NCBI GenBank assembly: GCA_019055375.1
Contig: JAHQIW010001369.1
Coordinates: 248,001-312,000 of the forward strand
Direction of reading: 5' to 3'
Source: Parelaphostrongylus tenuis
Taxonomy: Eukaryota > Nematoda > Chromadorea > Rhabditida > Metastrongylidae
Length of the DNA stretch: 64,000 nucleotides
Part shown: piece after piece, positions 32,565 through 43,459 of the stretch
How positions within the stretch are numbered: the first letter of the stretch is position 1
Layout of the letters: the number at the start of each line of letters is the position of its first letter
Program-made: the position numbers and the translations under genes
Notes under the pieces: generated by a model
The model's input: the letters and a program-made list of their open reading frames with translations, nothing else
Database searches by the model: none
What the model was told of the DNA's origin: nothing

Positions 32565-35500
32565 TTACACACTGTTAGAAACAAGTGCAGCACCAGTGCC
32601 TCGCATCGCATTCACCATAGCACCGTTGAAAAATGCCTTCCACCCTTCGTTTCCATAAATGTACTGCAAACAAGGGTATGAAATATCAGAATGATACTAA
32701 GCTAAAATCAAAGATTGATATCAATAGCATATTCAGGTGATAATCGTCTATTGATCTATTCATATTACTAAGCTATATTTCCTATTTGAATAATACATCT
32801 GCAGACCACTATGAACAAAAATTTAATTCGTATAGATTGCAAAATTCATAAAGCGACAAATAATTAATTTTATAGGCGATAATGTTGTTATTTTAAGACC
32901 ACTGACATGTTCCCACTAATTAAAAAAGTTCAGATTTCAGAAGATCGATGGCACAGTCTTTGTTCAAGTGTTCTAGGGTATAAATAACCTTCCCCATTTC
33001 ATTTTAACATAAGTTTTTTGAAACGAATTTGCAAAAAGGTGTAATAGAGACCTCTGCACAAATGCAGAAGCCACACACAGTAAGGACATATTCAAGCACA
33101 TCACCGTCTTCGCCTGTATGAAATGCTCTCGTTTAACCGGTTAAGGACCACAGGAACCAGAAGGCGTGTCTGGCCCCGCCCTCACCAATTACGTCTGTCC
33201 TTTGATAGAGGGTAGTGATAGTAATCGAGATGATAGTGGAAGTGATGGTAGTGATAGTGATTATAGTGGTAGTTATCATAGTGATAATGATAACAGTGAT
33301 AATGATGATAGTTATAGTGATCTTAGTGATAGTGGCGGTAGTGGTAGTGATGGTAGTGATAGTGATCATAGTGATAGTTGCGGTAACAATAGTGATGATA
33401 GTGGTAGTGATCATGGTGATAATGCCGGTACTGATAGTGACAATGATAGTGGCAGTGATAGTGATAGTGATAGCGATAGTGATAGTGATAATAATATTTA
33501 TCATTACCATCACCATTATCATGATAACAGTGATAAAGATGATAGTGATAATGGCAGCGATAATGATAATAATGGTAATGATTATGATAATAAATATGAT
33601 AACGATAACTATCGCTATCACTACCACTGTCACCATCACTATCACTGCTGTCATTATCACTATCATTATCACCACCATCACCTATCATTCGCATTGGCGG
33701 ATCGTTATCACTAACCACTATCACTATCATCTATACCACTATCATTACTATCACAACCGCCACTATCACTATGATCACTATCACTAACATCGTTACCATT
33801 GTTACCATTATCACTATCATAACTAGCACTATGATCACTACCACTACCATCACTACCACTATCATCCCAATCATTATCACCATCATGTATCAAAGGACAG
33901 ATGTGATTGGTGGAGCGGGGCCAGGGGCGGAGCCAGACACGCCTGGGTCCTATGGTCCTCAACCGGTTAATGCTTTGGGTACGCCAGAGACGCGGCGCTA
34001 GCCCCGCCCAATAGCGCGCTGTGATCAGTTCAAAGTTAGCACCCAAACAGCTGCTGGTTCGATACCCTTCAACGACGTTTGACAGCGGATTTTCTGGTTT
34101 TGATTAGCACCACAGGATTTTCCACGCCACAGTTAATATCATAAAAAGCTCCGTTGCCAACAATTCACCATTATGACACGAAACGTAGATCCACAGATAA
34201 CAACGCATATCCAACTTTTTTCTTCGTAAATCTTTCGACAATGTTGTGAAAGTAGAATTCCAAAGCATATTTTCTAGATGTACAACTTTTTAAAAGAACG
34301 GTACTTATTTGTTAGACGGCGAAAATGAATAATCGGGCTCATTCGCTGTTCAAGAACTTTTCATAAGTATGTTAATAACCACTCGAAAGCTTGAATCTGT
34401 GGCTAGCGCAGTGCTTTACCGGTTTTCCGAAAGACCCTTTTATGACGCTTCGAAGAAAGTAAAACGTTTGTCTTTCACACGCGCACTTTTCTCACAAAAC
34501 AGAGCTCCTTTTTTAGACTTCTAATAATCATTCCATAGCCTCAGATTTGGCGAATCCAACACTGTGTTTACTTTCTGGAAAGACCGCTTTATTGCAGTGC
34601 AGCAGGGAGAATAAGACTGATTAAGATAAGTGAGCACGTATTCTTTGGCTAATCTACGGGGTGGGAGGCGATACGGATTCCGTGACGCAATTTCGACACG
34701 GCAAGCGATCGATTGGCGCTTCGACGGGCCACATGAAAGCGGGATTTTTTGCTATTTAAATGAGACTGTTTCCACGCTTTGAAAGTCCAGATTAAACGTC
34801 TAATACCGATACTAAAAGATTTTCTCTACACGGTTCAAGTGCTTTTCGTGCTCTCAAAGAAGTGATGATTGAACAGCGCGGTTGATGTAGAACATAATTT
34901 AATCTTGGATTTCACAGCGTTATATAGGGGTGTTTTGAAAAACTGGCGACGTACCGCTCTAGCCAGAGATTTAAATTCTCGAATGATAACTAACACTCTT
35001 ATGACTAGCTTTTGCCCAACGAATGGGATCGAATATTCATTTGTCGCCGTATAATGGACAATTACCCACGTTTGAACATGGACGATTTCCTTCGTATGTC
35101 CAGAAGTGACAGTGCTAGCTGACACATAGTGCCCACATGCAATTCACTTGACACGTTGACAACGACGTTGAACTCCTGCGCGGCACACGGCGCCGTCTCG
35201 CGGCGATTACAATGACGTCGCGGTAGTTTTCCAATGAAATGTGAACTTAAACGTCACTAAAGGGAATTTCGTCGCCAGTAAATGGTAAGATATGATAGAA
35301 GAGAGATCGTTAGAGCTATCTTTAGCAGAAACAATGGCGATGCTTCCTCCTAGAACCCGGATTTCAAGGAAAAAACCGTATAGTTACAAAAACGTGAACT
35401 CTGCTTGCGAAACGTTATTTTTTCCATTAGTAGAATGTCATAAAAAAGACATTTAACAAAGCAAAATAAATGGGAGGATAGGTATTTTTTAAGCTATCGA

Positions 35501-38500
35501 ATGACTACAAAAAACATGGATGAAAAACAAAGAAACGAAGTTATATAACAGCTGGAAATATGTTCGCTTTCACAACAGTGTGCTTTTCCCATTGGAATAT
35601 AGATGTTTTGTCGATACACGGGTACTCCCTTAATTATAAGACTTGTTACAGAAGTCTCTTCTACTACATGTCATTATTTAATCAAGATGATATCCCTGAG
35701 TACCTCAAATTACCAGACAAATTCCCATATTTCCATTGCAAGGCGTGATAATAGAGACTCCCGCCGCGCCGCCGCACGTGCGGTGTGCGGTCTGAGCTCG
35801 GTCGGATCGTTATCAACGTATACAATATACTCTTTTGCTATATGGCGTATAACTCGATAGCTAATCTAAAGGATATTCATACAGGAACTCATGGACTAGA
35901 GAATCCTTTGATTATACCTGATTATATACAAAAAGGCCCCATTTCGGACAAGTTAATCCATCATTAACTTGACTAACAATTAGATGTTATTTCATTTTAG
36001 TTACCATAATATGAAATACTGATAGTTATTCGCTTCTTTCTTTATAATCAGAAAAGACGATGTTCACAAATTTCATTCGCTGTGACAATTGCTGTCGTTT
36101 GGAGGTTTTATCTTCTTCAATGATGTTCTGTTGTCTTGAAGTCATGTACTTCTCGCACATGTAAGGCTGTGCTGCTGGTCTCCAGTAATGAATTGGCTCT
36201 AAAGAATGCGAAGCCGTCAAAGCGTCAGCGGGAGTTCACTATCATAAATTTGAACTCTACATGTCTAGGAGGATAAATGATAACAACTTTGCAATAGACA
36301 GAGGACTTGAGATGTTCACTACTTGATATTATGATAGAACAGACGTGTTTCTACTGATACAAGGGCGTACATGTCACTTTTTTACCTATAAAATATTTTT
36401 ACCTATATAATCACCTGTATGTTTTATTTTTTTTACCTATTTACCCTACCTACACATTATCACCTGATATGATAAAGAACCACACAGAGGTATAATGTTT
36501 AGTGTTAAACCAATAGGTTACCATTGATTTTATGCACTTGAATTATGTTAGTAGAGAACATTCGAATAAACATTAATATCCTATCAAACGTAACAGTAAA
36601 GATACTGAAGATGTGGTGTAAGGAAAGCACTTCAGCTTCTCAAACAAACACATTACTAACACCACTTGGGGTGAGTCACAGCTTATGCCGACATAAGTCA
36701 ATATTTTTATAAGACCAATCCTATAAGAAGACTACCATTCATTGCACTTTTAACACTTTATTTGATGGTCCGTCTCCACAGTGTTTTTTTCACTGTGCGG
36801 ATCCCAACTTTTCTAGCATTCAATTCGTTCTTTTGCTTTCTTCCTGAACATCGTAAAATACAGGTTGAGCGAATCTTCTTGCAATCTCGAGGATCTCCTG
36901 GTTGTGGCGTTCCATAGGGCGCTGCTGCTGACTGCCTGAGAGAGTTGGGTGGAAGGGAGTGGGGCTCAGTTCCATGCGCGCCGCGACGAGCATCACAACA
37001 ACTCGGCCACGGCATCCCAACAGTTTCTTCCGGCAATCAAAATAGTAGATAGCCACCCAATAACTTTTCCGACAATTTTTTTGTATACAATTCTCAGTGC
37101 ACCGAAGAGATTCTACTGGGCCAACATTCGCAATAACACGAGTTAAATAAATTAACGATCGATGCAAAAGTGTAGAAAAGCTCCTTGCCCCAAAATGAAT
37201 CACTGAAACAAAGTGACTTCTATGGACGATGTGCCGACCCCAGTGGCCTTTTGTAATGAGTTCTATAGGTGTTGCGTCTCGACAGTGCGTTAATTGGATG
37301 TATGGAACTGATAAATTTGGAGAACCATAAATTTAACAACACTGGAGAACTGGTTGTTGTTGAGACAGACAGATATCCAGTGTAGAATAGAGTTGTAATG
37401 AACTTTTAGGTATGTGCGCATCAAAATCAATGCATATGGTCGCCAACACGTGAAATTTAAGACGAACAGCGTGGTAAGATTTTAACTGACATAATGAAAT
37501 GGATGAGTACTGCGAGATAACGGATCGGTTTTACGCCTTGAAAACTCGAGCGCAGTATTGCGTCTCTTTCAAATAATTGGATCATAGGACTAAGTATAAA
37601 AATGTATAGTAAAACCAGCCTTAGTACAATCAATGGTTCCTTTGTACATAAAATTCTTCTTTCCTGCGGCCATCATCAGTCGCCTTCGGATTGTATCTAA
37701 GGGGTAAGACAGCATAGCAGCTATGAACGTCACGACCTCAAACTTTCTCCCAGTAAGAAGATCCACATGAAAACCATAACGCAATATTAACACACCTGTG
37801 CAGCGGTGAATGCTCTCCAAAACCCCAAAGTATCTCCATCCTTGGATATAAATGGCTTTGCAGAATCAAAAAGACCGTAGTATGCAGCTCGGTAAATTAC
37901 AATATAATGAATTGATGGAAGCAATCCTCTGAAATCGATCTAAGAAACTTCTGTCCGTGCTTTAGCACAAGGATGAGGCATTTTCTACGAAGGTGAGATT
38001 TCAAATCCGCACGCATGACAGCGCGATATGGCGAAAAATTTGAAATCAAATAAGAAGAATATGGATAATATCCGGCGATCTCACAATTGTTGTCTGAGTT
38101 AACTTGTCATGTGGGCTGTTTAATGGGTTCTTGTACAGCCCGATACACATGTTTCGACCCTGACAGTCTCGTCAGTGGGGCAGAACCCTTCGTCTTTCAG
38201 CCAATCCTCTCGAATGTTCCAGTCCCCACACTAAGAGTAGGCGTCGACGAACGACTTACACTGCTCTGCCGTCAAGTGAAAATCACCAAATCGGCAGTGT
38301 TGTACACTCGATTGTTCTTTGGCTGTATTTTGAACATAATACCGTTAGTTCCGAGTATTTTCTTAAAACTATGCTCAAATTTCAACAAATCTCATAATTG
38401 TTATTGGCTCAAATAACAATTTTGAGATTTATTGAGATTTGAACGGCGTCTTAAGAAACCACTCGCAACGAACGGTATAATAACCAGTGATCTCTGATGA

Positions 38501-41500
38501 ACTAAAAAGATAGAACTCTCGACGTTGATCGGCTCCTGAGAGAAATGCGCCATTAGTTCTACTCTATCATGCAATGAGAGATGATTTTGGCAGTGCATGT
38601 GGAGCAGTGGCTAAAAATGTTCTGCGGCAGGCACTTGGTCGATGGTTAAATCCGGCTCCGGCCCCACAGCTCACTAAACCTTCAATTTCTCGGCGGTCTT
38701 CGTAGTAATACCCGACTTTTTTGGAAAAATAGCGCCTACTTCAGTTCATCGGTAGGCCATGGCGAGCCATTGTAAAAGTCGATTATGCATTCAATCACCT
38801 TAACTGTTGGATAAAAGATATGATCGTGATCAGAAGAAAATCGCTGCTTACTTGTACATCCCTAAGAGACCGTCCTGTCTCATAATCTTCCGCGTACAGT
38901 CGAACATTCCAATGAACTCTCGATCCTGATATTACGGAAATAAACAACCATGAATAATCAATAAGAGGCACACCATGCATATTACTAAAGCTATTAAACC
39001 TTTTTATCTTTCCCTAAATCAATAGCGAGCCTTGTGCGAATGAATTCAAGAGGATAAATAATGATTATTGTAGCGGCACCCGAACCGCCACCAGCGACAA
39101 GGTTTCCTAAATGAATTTTATCAAGTATGAAAATAATCATACAAAGCAAAGATTTGCAGTGCCGCATCAATTACTGAAAGGTAGTAGAAATCAAAAGTTC
39201 GAGATGGCACAGTGTTTAAGAATACAGATGGTGTAAAGCACACGCATTTTCGACCCCGTACCGAAACGACTAAAGTTCCCATACCCCTTTTCCAGTCAGG
39301 TAGTTGATAGTAGAATCGTCTGCGAAAACTTTCTGTAGATCAACAACGGTCGATAACTGTCTGTGACGAAGACGTGGAAATTCATAATAGACTGATCTCA
39401 GAAATTCACAAAACAATTTACTCAACCAAGATCCAAAAACGCTTCTAATCCTTTGAGAACCACGCGAGTCCTTCTGATACTCACCATGCAACGTCAAATC
39501 TCACTCAGCTGCTGTAATGGCGGCGTCGAGTCTCGTGGGAAAGCAGACAGACAGCCAGACATGCATACACAGACATGCAGATGTCGCCTATCTGCCACGC
39601 ATGCGACGGCGCGACACCACCTGTCCATCAACGTTAGTCCTCAAAGACACTTGGAAAAGTAAAGTCCCTTAGTGTCTGATCAAACTCGCGCGTAAATCTG
39701 AAGAGCGATGAAGGTGACGAACACGACGGAATCTATCAAATGGAAGAAGTGGTGATAGACATCAGCAGAACTTCCCCACAAACAAACGATAAATAAAGAA
39801 AAATAATTTGACATACCAAATAAAAATTTGTAATGATTATCATTCGGATTAACTCCTTGCAAACTCCATATCTTGAAAAAATCTTTGAAAGCGTATCCAA
39901 GAGATTCCTGAAAAAAGACACGTGTAGGCATTCGTAGATACTTACCTTTGGCGCAGAATGACATATTTTAATGTTTTTTTATTACACACGATCCTTCTAA
40001 CCTTCGATTCGCTCCTCACAATAGCCCTCCACAAAGGTCCTCGAAAAGTTTACGTGTTCCTTCGACTGCTAATTGAGAATTCCGTTTTCGTTATAAAAGT
40101 TGGAGAATATACTGATCGAGACAATTCCCAACTAAGCTAAGGTGTTTCTTGAGACGTTCGTTGACTGATCGCAAGAGAGTGCTGTGGTTGGGGATCAAAC
40201 CAGCACCTTGTTTATCACCTTGCTTCCTGGTACACCGCATCACTAACCACTACGCTATCTCTACTTCAATATAACATTTGAAAACCGAAATGAGTTGGAA
40301 CACGCGATGAAATACAACTTACAGTGATCATGGTATGGTACTAAGCCATGAAACTTTGTGGAATCAAAAAAATCCAAATTGGACTCAGTATGTGAGGTCC
40401 TAAACAGGCACATTCACACGATTTCCACTGATACTACTTCAAGACTCGAAGGATAAAGGATAAAGCTCTCGGTGTTGATTATTCTCTAAGAGATGCACCA
40501 TGCCTTCGTCTTCAGTTCTTAACTTCATTTGAGGTAATTGAATGAATATGCGACCTTTACAGTGACTCTCTGTGGCCTCCCGGTGTATGGAGTCAATACT
40601 GCCTATTCTCCCAGACAAGTCTGAGACCAGTGCGGTACCAGTTCACCATTTCGGGATGGATGGATGGCTTGGAGCAATGAGCGCGGGATCGAACCATGGA
40701 CCCTAAGTGCGACACAGAGCACCTCCATTCAATGCGCTACATGCGCTCACATTTCTAAACTTAAATATCATCACTGGTTTAAAAACGAACCTGACAACAA
40801 GAGCGAAAAATGTTCACTGCGTTTCCCCTCCAGAAAGAAAGAAATCCTTGCTCTTTTGGAACACGTATAAAGCAGTCGACCATTCCCTTGTATCGTTTTT
40901 CCGGGGCTAGAGTGGTTTGAGAATTTTGAAGCTGAAAGTGACTAGTTGTGAAACATCAGTTATCGTTCCCCTTTCTTCAAGAGTACGCGATTCCTACAAG
41001 AAGGACGACTATGACTTCGGGTGGAGAAGAAAAGTCACTAGTGCGAGAAGGACGCAGGAACTGCAGCCTTACCCCTTTAGAATACTTCACCTCGCTACCA
41101 TCAGTAATAAAAGCGATTAGCAGAACGGGTTTTGACTAAGAAGAAAATCATGCAACACATTTACCTACATAACTGCACTATTTCTAACACTCGAACAATC
41201 TGAAGTGAGCACAGAAACACTCAAAAGGAGTGGTAGGAGCGCGGTGGTTCGATGATGCAGTGGTAGCAAGCGTTTCCGGTATGGGTGAAAAGTGGTCTCA
41301 ACTTCCGCCTGAGGTATTCGATTTTCCATATCACCAGACACCCGTGGACACACTCCAACAACTGTTTATGTTGCGAGCTATCACCTCTGACATTTGCTTG
41401 AGTAGGTAACAATTTCCAAAACCGATTCTGTATATATATCTCGACAATCTCTGAAGTAAATAAGCTGCGTTTCTATGAGCAGACAGGAAGATTTCGGCAG

Positions 41501-43458
41501 GAATCCATCCTTCAAGTGTGTTCTGAAGACCACGCTCAAATTTCAATATATCTGATAATAATAATTTGAGCCATTATGCCATATGGTCTGTTACGGGCAC
41601 TTGTACAGCTCGATGCACGTGCTTCGAGCTTGACAGTCTCGTCAGTCGGGCAGGCCTATCGTCTTTAGCCAATGCTCTTGCTGGGACCCTAACCTTCTAT
41701 GTATAATAGGTGAGGACAACAAAAAACGGAAGGCGAACAGCATAATATTTCAAAAATACCAGCCAAGAACAATCAAGTGTACAACACTGCCGATCTAGTG
41801 ATTTGTTTCACTTGACGGCACCTGTAAACTGTGCGTCGTCGCCTACTCGAAGTATGGGGTTGGGTTACTCGGAGAGGATCGGATAAAGACGAAGGGTCTA
41901 CCCAATTGACAAGTCTGCCAAGGCCGAAACACGTGTATGGGGCTGTATAAGTGCCCATAACAGACCACATGACATGTTGGCTCAAATAATAGTTATCAGA
42001 TTAGCTAATGTTTTGGTGGCATCGGCTTCTTCAGAGCCTAGAAGAGTTAAACTGGCGAGAAACCTACTCAGTCAAACCCTTTCATTATCTAAGCAGAAGA
42101 AACCTGGTATGCAAAATCGTAGTTCTGTGGTATCGAGTATCTTCTTACGAGGTTATGAAAGTGTCTGACTGAGCAAATTAGTCTTCAGTCTGACTCTGCC
42201 AGGCTCTGAAGAACTCGGAACCACTGAAACATCAGCCAATTTCAGAAAGAAATTTCTTGCGTTACAGACGCGCATGTTTCTCATCATACAGAGCTCTTTC
42301 TTTGGACTACTACTAATCATTCGATAGGAAAGTTTTTACCAGGATATAAGCACAGCATTGGAATCAGCAACGATTACGCAATCGAATGACTACTAATTCG
42401 ATAGACCTAGGAAAGAGTGCTCTCCGGCGAGAAACACGCGCGTCTGAGGCTAGTTTTATTTTGGATCTTACAGCGTTATAAAGAGTTGCATAGAAAAATC
42501 GGTGATGTCTGGCTGTAGCCAGAGATCTCAGCTTTTTACTAACACTTCTATGAAAAGTCTGTAGAGTGAATAAGGTCGGTTTTTCATTTATCTTCTTGTA
42601 ACCATAAAATACCCCAGTTGCTTTTTCGAGCAGTGGAATGAAGCGGCAGACCAGCAGAGCCGGCAGTGCAGTGGCTAGCACGCGCCACCAGCAAGGATGA
42701 AACGCGAGCTCAACTCCTGCGCAGAGACCAGAGTCTGGCATATCATCCAACAATATGGGATAACTGTTTATTTGGAACCACTGAACGAGCAAGCCGAAAT
42801 ACTAGCACTTTATTTAATCCGTCATCACAGCTGTCCTTTTTTTCACTGCGCGCATCCCACTACTTTTGGCATTTCGGTAATTTTTTTCTTGAACGTCGTG
42901 GAATACTGGTTGAGCGAGCCTCCATGCAATCACGAAGATGGTCTGGCTGAGGCCCTCCGTAGGGCGTTGTTGTTGACTGCCGGAGAGAATTGGGGGTGGA
43001 GCTCGGATCCAGACGCCGCAACGAGCACCACAGCCACTCGGCCTCGGTGGCCTGAAGTATGGGGAACAAAATAATAACCATCAGATTGCTGAGACACGGA
43101 GCAAACCTTGTCCAGATGGGCTTCCAACCAGCTATGATCCTTTCCGATAGCTTAGTGTTACCCAGTGCGACGCCTACGCCTCGGTTTTGTAGTCTCTCTC
43201 CTTATCTCATTCTCTTTTTATCTCAGATATAAAATAATCATTAGTAAGAAACGAAACCTGGAGGATTAGTTTAACCCGTTCGACCGGAGCAATGACCATT
43301 TTGGCCACGACGGCTCCCATAGCACCGGCAAAGCAGTTTTTCGTGAACCTGATCACATCGTTCCATACAAGACCTCAATTGAAAAAACCATCGGGTAGGG
43401 GGATGTTAATAGGATTGGCCTGAACAAAAGCATCGTAATACTTACTTTTTTTGGTCAT
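32565..43458 (-). CDS. ADP/ATP-carrier-like mitochondrial carrier, ten exons
   Basis: Exons on the minus strand: 43458-43446, 43373-43258, 41135-41099, 40906-40791, 39907-39817, 39106-39000, 38925-38852, 37928-37796, 37736-37620, 32663-32565. All phases agree, giving 903 nt and 300 residues, the usual length of the family. The three carrier repeats show PVERVK (34-39), PLEFIR (143-148) and PLDTIR (241-246). Other ADP/ATP-carrier landmarks are [19 protein letters not shown] (about 71-84), YAFKD (99-103), VIYRAAYYG (about 195-203) and RRRLMM (246-251) in place of the family signature RRRMMM. The product should sit in the inner mitochondrial membrane and exchange adenine nucleotides. The L-for-M change, the SCCQ stretch (91-94) where most have a Y-F-P-T-Q-like sequence, and a short C-terminus suggest a divergent paralogue. 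The 37-nt third exon is the least certain. The final intron uses GC at its donor. Confidence 0.85.
33137..33966. mobile_element. TTAA-flanked MITE with palindromic microsatellite core
   Basis: TTAA flanks both ends (33133-33136 and 33967-33970). Terminal inverted repeats of about 75 bp start CCGGTTAAGGACCA on the left and end TGGTCCTCAACCGG on the right. They share 'ggcgtgtctggc', 'ccccgc' and 'ctgtcctttgata'. The TTAA duplication suggests piggyBac-type mobilisation. The interior is the GATAGT/ACTATC array listed next. No transposase is present. It lies in the last intron of the carrier gene. Confidence 0.72.
33205..33890. repeat. GATAGT/GTGATA array turning into ATCACT/ACTATC
   Basis: From 33205 to about 33600 the plus strand is rich in 'gatagtg' and 'agtgat'. 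From about 33600 to 33890 it is rich in 'atcactac' and 'actatca'. The two halves are therefore roughly reverse complements and could form a long imperfect hairpin. Very long open frames on both strands here (up to 190 codons, pure Ile/Val/Met/Thr or Ser/Asp) come from the repeat. Confidence 0.85.
34312..35056. mobile_element. Foldback DNA element with TIRs of about 150 bp
   Basis: The left arm runs from 'gttagacggcgaaaatgaat' through 'catgaaag'-type phrases, 'cgaaagcttgaatctgtggc', 'ccggttttcc' and 'cccttttatgacgc'. The right arm (about 34905-35056) is its imperfect reverse complement, ending 'atttgtcgccgtataatg'. The interior of about 450 bp has no credible gene. It is the same family as 62579-63236. 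Confidence 0.7.
35060..36840. other. Intronic DNA of the carrier gene, no further gene seen
   Basis: Contains an isolated 'gctatcgaatg' repeat (about 35490), a GC-rich patch near 35160-35230 and AT-rich runs (36400-36480). Short frames on both strands show no domain. Confidence 0.4.
36845..37040 (-). mobile_element. SINE family D
   Basis: The minus strand has a Ser/Leu-tRNA-like A-box region ('tggccgagttgttgtgatgc'), followed by 'cggcgcgcatggaactgagc' and 'ctctcaggcag(t)cagcagca', 'gcaagaagattcgc'. The same body occurs at 42880-43065 (minus), 50205-50370 (plus) and 56855-57015 (plus). Confidence 0.55.
38085..38460 (-). mobile_element. Hammerhead-bearing repeat, copy at 38 kb
   Basis: Full-length-like unit (end 'aacttgtcatgtgggctg', other end 'atgctcaaatttcaacaaat'), followed at once by a short inverted piece of its own end (38404-38450), again a head-to-head junction. 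Lies in the intron between carrier exons 7 and 8. Confidence 0.65.
38138..38181 (-). ncRNA. Hammerhead ribozyme, one stem I mismatch
   Basis: Minus strand: GCCCCA, CUGACGA, GACUGUCAGGGUC (stem II with 4 pairs), GAAA, CAUGUG, UA, UCGGGC. The core is complete. Stem I has one C·C mismatch against the 4 kb copy. The stem III loop has one base change. Cleavage would follow the UA at 38144. Confidence 0.65.
38590..38815 (+). mobile_element. tRNA-derived SINE (family A)
   Basis: A-box-like 'tggagcagtggctaaaaat', B-box-like 'gatggttaaatccgg', and the body ending 'gtaggccatggcgagccatt' and 'gcattcaatcacctta'. Confidence 0.65.
39515..39640 (+). repeat. Dispersed repeat shared with 28195-28260
   Basis: Shares 'aaagcag(a/g)', 'gacagccagacatgcat' and 'cgtcgag(t/a)ctcg' with the 28.2 kb segment. 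Function unknown. Confidence 0.45.
40150..40268 (-). mobile_element. tRNA-like SINE head
   Basis: On the minus strand, A-box-like 'tagcgtagtggttagtgatg' and B-box-like 'ctggtttgatcccc' are spaced as in a tRNA promoter. The segment does not fold as a complete tRNA by eye. Confidence 0.5.
40455..40760 (-). mobile_element. tRNA-derived SINE (family A)
   Basis: The minus-strand head is 'gtgagcgcatgtagcgcatt', with B-box-like 'ccatggttcgatcccgcgct'. The body has 'gtctgggagaataggcagta' and the tail shared with 26.8 and 60.1 kb. Ends within the intron close to carrier exon 4. Confidence 0.7.
41235..41325 (+). mobile_element. tRNA-derived SINE (family B) head
   Basis: 'gatgatgcagtggtagcaag' (A box), 'ccggtatgggtgaaaag' and 'tctcaacttccgcctgaggt' (B-box region) match the family B heads at 46.7-48.1 and 52.4-54.0 kb. 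Confidence 0.55.
41510..42000. mobile_element. Inverted pair of hammerhead-bearing repeats
   Basis: A minus-oriented tail (41530-41562) and a minus copy (41562-41700) are followed by a plus copy (41715-41990) that ends 'atgttggctcaaataatag'. Each copy has a ribozyme relic: minus 41609-41652 (core GAAG instead of GAAA, stem II mismatch) and plus about 41902-41945 (UUGACAA core). Neither should cleave. Confidence 0.65.
42180..42560. repeat. Hammerhead-like motif plus long-TIR arm fragments
   Basis: Near 42195-42235 the phrase GGCTCTGAAGAA ... GAAACATCAGCC recurs. From 42285 to 42560 arm sequence of the long-TIR family appears in both orientations ('ggatcttacagcgttataa', 'tagccagagatctcagc'). 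Confidence 0.45.
42650..42735 (+). mobile_element. SINE family B head fragment
   Basis: 'cggcagtgcagtggctagca' (A box) and 'acgcgagctcaactcctgcg' (B-box region). Worn. Confidence 0.45.
42880..43065 (-). mobile_element. SINE family D
   Basis: The minus strand reads 'aggccgagtggctgtggtgc' (A-box region), 'ggatccgagctccaccccca' and 'ctctccggcagtcaacaaca'. Close to the copy at 36845-37040. Confidence 0.6.
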
Positions 43459-43459
43459 T

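Noticed and set aside
33133..33787. Open frames of 110-190 codons on both strands with Ser-Asp or Ile-Val-Met repeats
   Set aside because: They are translations of the GATAGT/ACTATC microsatellite, open in several frames at once, with no unique sequence.
36820..37203. 127-codon minus-strand frame as a gene
   Set aside because: Half of it is SINE family D, which recurs at three other sites.
39680..39964. Single-exon reading of the carrier segment through 39964
   Set aside because: The real exon starts at 39907 after TTTTTTCAG; the upstream part of the open frame is intron and has no homology, and the phases of the whole gene close only with this start.
42666..43074. 94- and 125-codon plus-strand frames
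   Set aside because: They span SINE B and SINE D sequence in two overlapping frames, antisense to the carrier gene intron.
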